The position numbers and the translations under genes are program-made. The notes under the pieces are model-generated. The model was given only the letters and a program-made list of their open reading frames with translations, searched no databases and was not told the origin of the DNA. DNA of 64,000 bases, from positions 30,056 to 94,055 of the forward strand of contig UQML01000005.1 of assembly GCA_900542265.1 (NCBI GenBank), read 5' to 3'. Each line of letters starts with the position of its first letter. Within the stretch, counting starts at the first letter, position 1. Shown here piece by piece: positions 62,792-64,000 of this stretch. The DNA is from an uncultured Eggerthella sp. (GTDB lineage: Bacteria; Actinomycetota; Coriobacteriia; Coriobacteriales; Eggerthellaceae).

Positions 62792-63953
62792 ATTTTTTAG
62801 TCTCATTCTCAATTAGTTCAGAAAGCTCGATCCACTCTTCTTCATGAGCCGATAGACTCTTTTTTAGTTGTGCATGTTCTGCAATCACATCACTTGAGGC
62901 TTCTTCGTTGGTATAAAACGATGGGTCAGCAAGCAATGCCATGACTTCTTCCATACGTGCTGTTTCTTGTGCGATGAGTTTATCGAGTTCCTGCACACGT
63001 TTACGCTGCGTTTTTAATGCAGCGTATGCTTTGTTACGTGCTTGCGCCTCACGACGCTTTTGTTCTTTGGTTTTAGGTGCTGAGCCTTTTGTTTCTCCTT
63101 TTTGTTGTTCTCTCTGCACCGATGATGTACTTATATGATCTGCCTCATTTTGCTTTACTTGTTTGAGAGTTCGTGACGTTTGCGCTTTGTCACGCGCCTG
63201 GGCTTCCTCATCAGTCTGACCACTCTTGTAAAGATAATAGTCATAATCCCCCTCATAAGCCGTAACAGAACCAGGCTTAATTTCAATAATTTTGTTAGCA
63301 ACCGAGCGAATCAAATGACGATCATGCGAGATCAATACGATAGTACCCTCGAATTGTTTAAGTGCTTGCTCCAAAATATCAGCGCTCGCAATATCAAGAT
63401 GATTAGTTGGCTCATCAAGACAGAGCAAAGGACTTGGAGCAACAAGCATTTTTGCAAGCGCTAAGCGGCATTTCTCCCCACCTGATAAAACGCTAACTTT
63501 TTTGTCAACATCATCGGCTGTAAATAAAAATGACCCCAACAGCGTTCTTACTTGAGAAATTGACCAGCCAGGCGCCACCCTATCAAGCTCTTCAAAGACG
63601 GTATTGCCAGGGTGAAGTTCTTCAAGTTGATGCTGAGCAAAATAGGTTTTACTCACATGCACACCATACTTAATCTCTCCTGCATCCGGCGCCAACACAC
63701 CAGCAATCATTTTCATGAGCGTTGATTTACCCGCGCCATTAGGACCAACCAAAGCGACTTTCTCACCACGATACAGCGATAGATCAAGATGGTTGTAAAT
63801 AACCTTGTCATCAAATGCTTTAGAAATATTTTCACAAGAAACTACTAAATCACCAGTGCGAGGAGGTTGCTTGAAGTTAAAGTGAACCGTTTTGCGCTCA
63901 TCAGGAATCTGAATGCGCTCCATCTTTTCGAGTTTTTTAACGCGATCTTGAAC
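62781..63953 (-). CDS. ABC-F family ATPase, C-terminal part only
   Basis: ABC-F proteins bind the ribosome E site and aid translation. About 390 residues remain: the second ATPase domain with Walker A VGPNGAGKSTLMK, signature VLSGGEKCRLALAK, Walker B CLDEPTNHLD and switch HDRH, then a long charged linker and a C-terminal coiled coil (KTQRKRVQELDKLIAQETARMEE). The first ATPase domain is missing because genome sequence ends at 63953. Any residues read upstream of VQDRVKKLEK come from adapter. The exact subfamily (Uup-, EttA- or YdiF-like) cannot be settled. Confidence 0.92.
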   Translation of the reverse strand, partial: VQDRVKKLEKMERIQIPDERKTVHFNFKQPPRTGDLVVSCENISKAFDDKVIYNHLDLSLYRGEKVALVGPNGAGKSTLMKMIAGVLAPDAGEIKYGVHVSKTYFAQHQLEELHPGNTVFEELDRVAPGWSISQVRTLLGSFLFTADDVDKKVSVLSGGEKCRLALAKMLVAPSPLLCLDEPTNHLDIASADILEQALKQFEGTIVLISHDRHLIRSVANKIIEIKPGSVTAYEGDYDYYLYKSGQTDEEAQARDKAQTSRTLKQVKQNEADHISTSSVQREQQKGETKGSAPKTKEQKRREAQARNKAYAALKTQRKRVQELDKLIAQETARMEEVMALLADPSFYTNEEASSDVIAEHAQLKKSLSAHEEEWIELSELIENETKKYAQ

Positions 63954-64000
63954 CTGTCTCTTATACACATCTCCGAGCCCACGAGACAAGAGGCAATCTC
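63954..64000. other. Illumina Nextera adapter (not genomic)
   Basis: Positions 63954-63972 match the Tn5 mosaic end as read from the insert (CTGTCTCTTATACACATCT), and 63973-63987 continue as the Nextera read-2 adapter (CCGAGCCCACGAGAC). Then 63988-63995 is the eight-base index AAGAGGCA (listed as N711 from memory) and 63996-64000 the start of the P7 tail. Translated backwards it gives the well-known artefact peptide MSRGLGDVYKRQ. Confidence 0.98.

Noticed and set aside
63954..63989. First residues MSRGLGDVYKRQ of the ABC-F frame
   Set aside because: Translated Nextera adapter, not genome.

Overview
The window reads as a stretch of chromosome from a low-to-mid-GC actinobacterium of class Coriobacteriia, most likely an Atopobium/Fannyhessea-like member of the Atopobiaceae. 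This rests on protein wording (actinobacterial S1, AT-leaning codons, TrmFO together with an actinobacterial scpA-scpB-rluB neighbourhood) and gene order; no search was run. It is almost entirely core genome. Nearly every gene lies on the minus strand. The exceptions are a tRNA pair, a broken LysR gene and a gamma-carbonic-anhydrase-like gene. No CRISPR array, prophage or insertion sequence was seen.

Layout. 1-1302: 5' end of secA and a SARP/BTAD-type regulator. 1693-1941: tRNA-Gln and tRNA-Glu with a textbook promoter and terminator. 1942-2461: mostly empty, with three 11-bp tandem repeats and a possible tiny ORF. 2462-9977: aroE, uvrB, coaE, mnmA, rpsA, serC. 10256-11488: an isolated family III CoA-transferase. 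11682-17321: branched-chain amino-acid operon ilvD-ilvB-ilvN-ilvC, preceded by a long leader with T-box Stem I features, a terminator and a five-codon ORF. 17488-18375: divergent LysR regulator with an in-frame stop. 18849-26349: gamma-CA-like protein, PNP, prfA-prmC, trxA-trxB, thrS and a zinc-ribbon membrane protein. 26373-32614: tRNA-Leu, tig, clpP, clpX, valS. 32728-36649: uvrA and an odd membrane-anchored protein. 36815-43528: rplS, rnhB, yraN, comM, dprA, trmFO, xerD. 43657-51983: azlCD, dgt, zinc-ribbon coiled coil, NIF3, PHP phosphatase, cysteine desulfurase, rpe, ogt, gpsA. 52007-63953: plsY, der, ispH, plsC, cmk, aroA, tyrA, rluB, scpB, scpA, M50 protease, trmL and a truncated ABC-F gene.

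Functional links. The ilv genes, azlCD and the LysR/leader pair concern branched-chain amino acids. aroE, aroA and tyrA belong to aromatic biosynthesis. plsY, plsC and gpsA make phosphatidic acid. mnmA (fed by a cysteine desulfurase), trmFO and trmL modify tRNAs. tig-clpP-clpX is the folding/proteolysis set. uvrA and uvrB (far apart), ogt, dprA, comM, rnhB and xerD handle DNA.

Main points for a second look: (i) the last 47 bases are Illumina Nextera adapter, not genome; (ii) the ilvD leader appears to carry a glycine specifier; (iii) the neighbouring LysR gene has a CAA-to-TAA type stop at codon 29; (iv) mnmA has no ATG, GTG or TTG before its PP-loop; (v) the yraN start codon and Shine-Dalgarno sit in a perfect hairpin; (vi) a membrane-anchored protein downstream of uvrA looks like a metal-ligand-less 5'-nucleotidase-type fold with a charged insertion.
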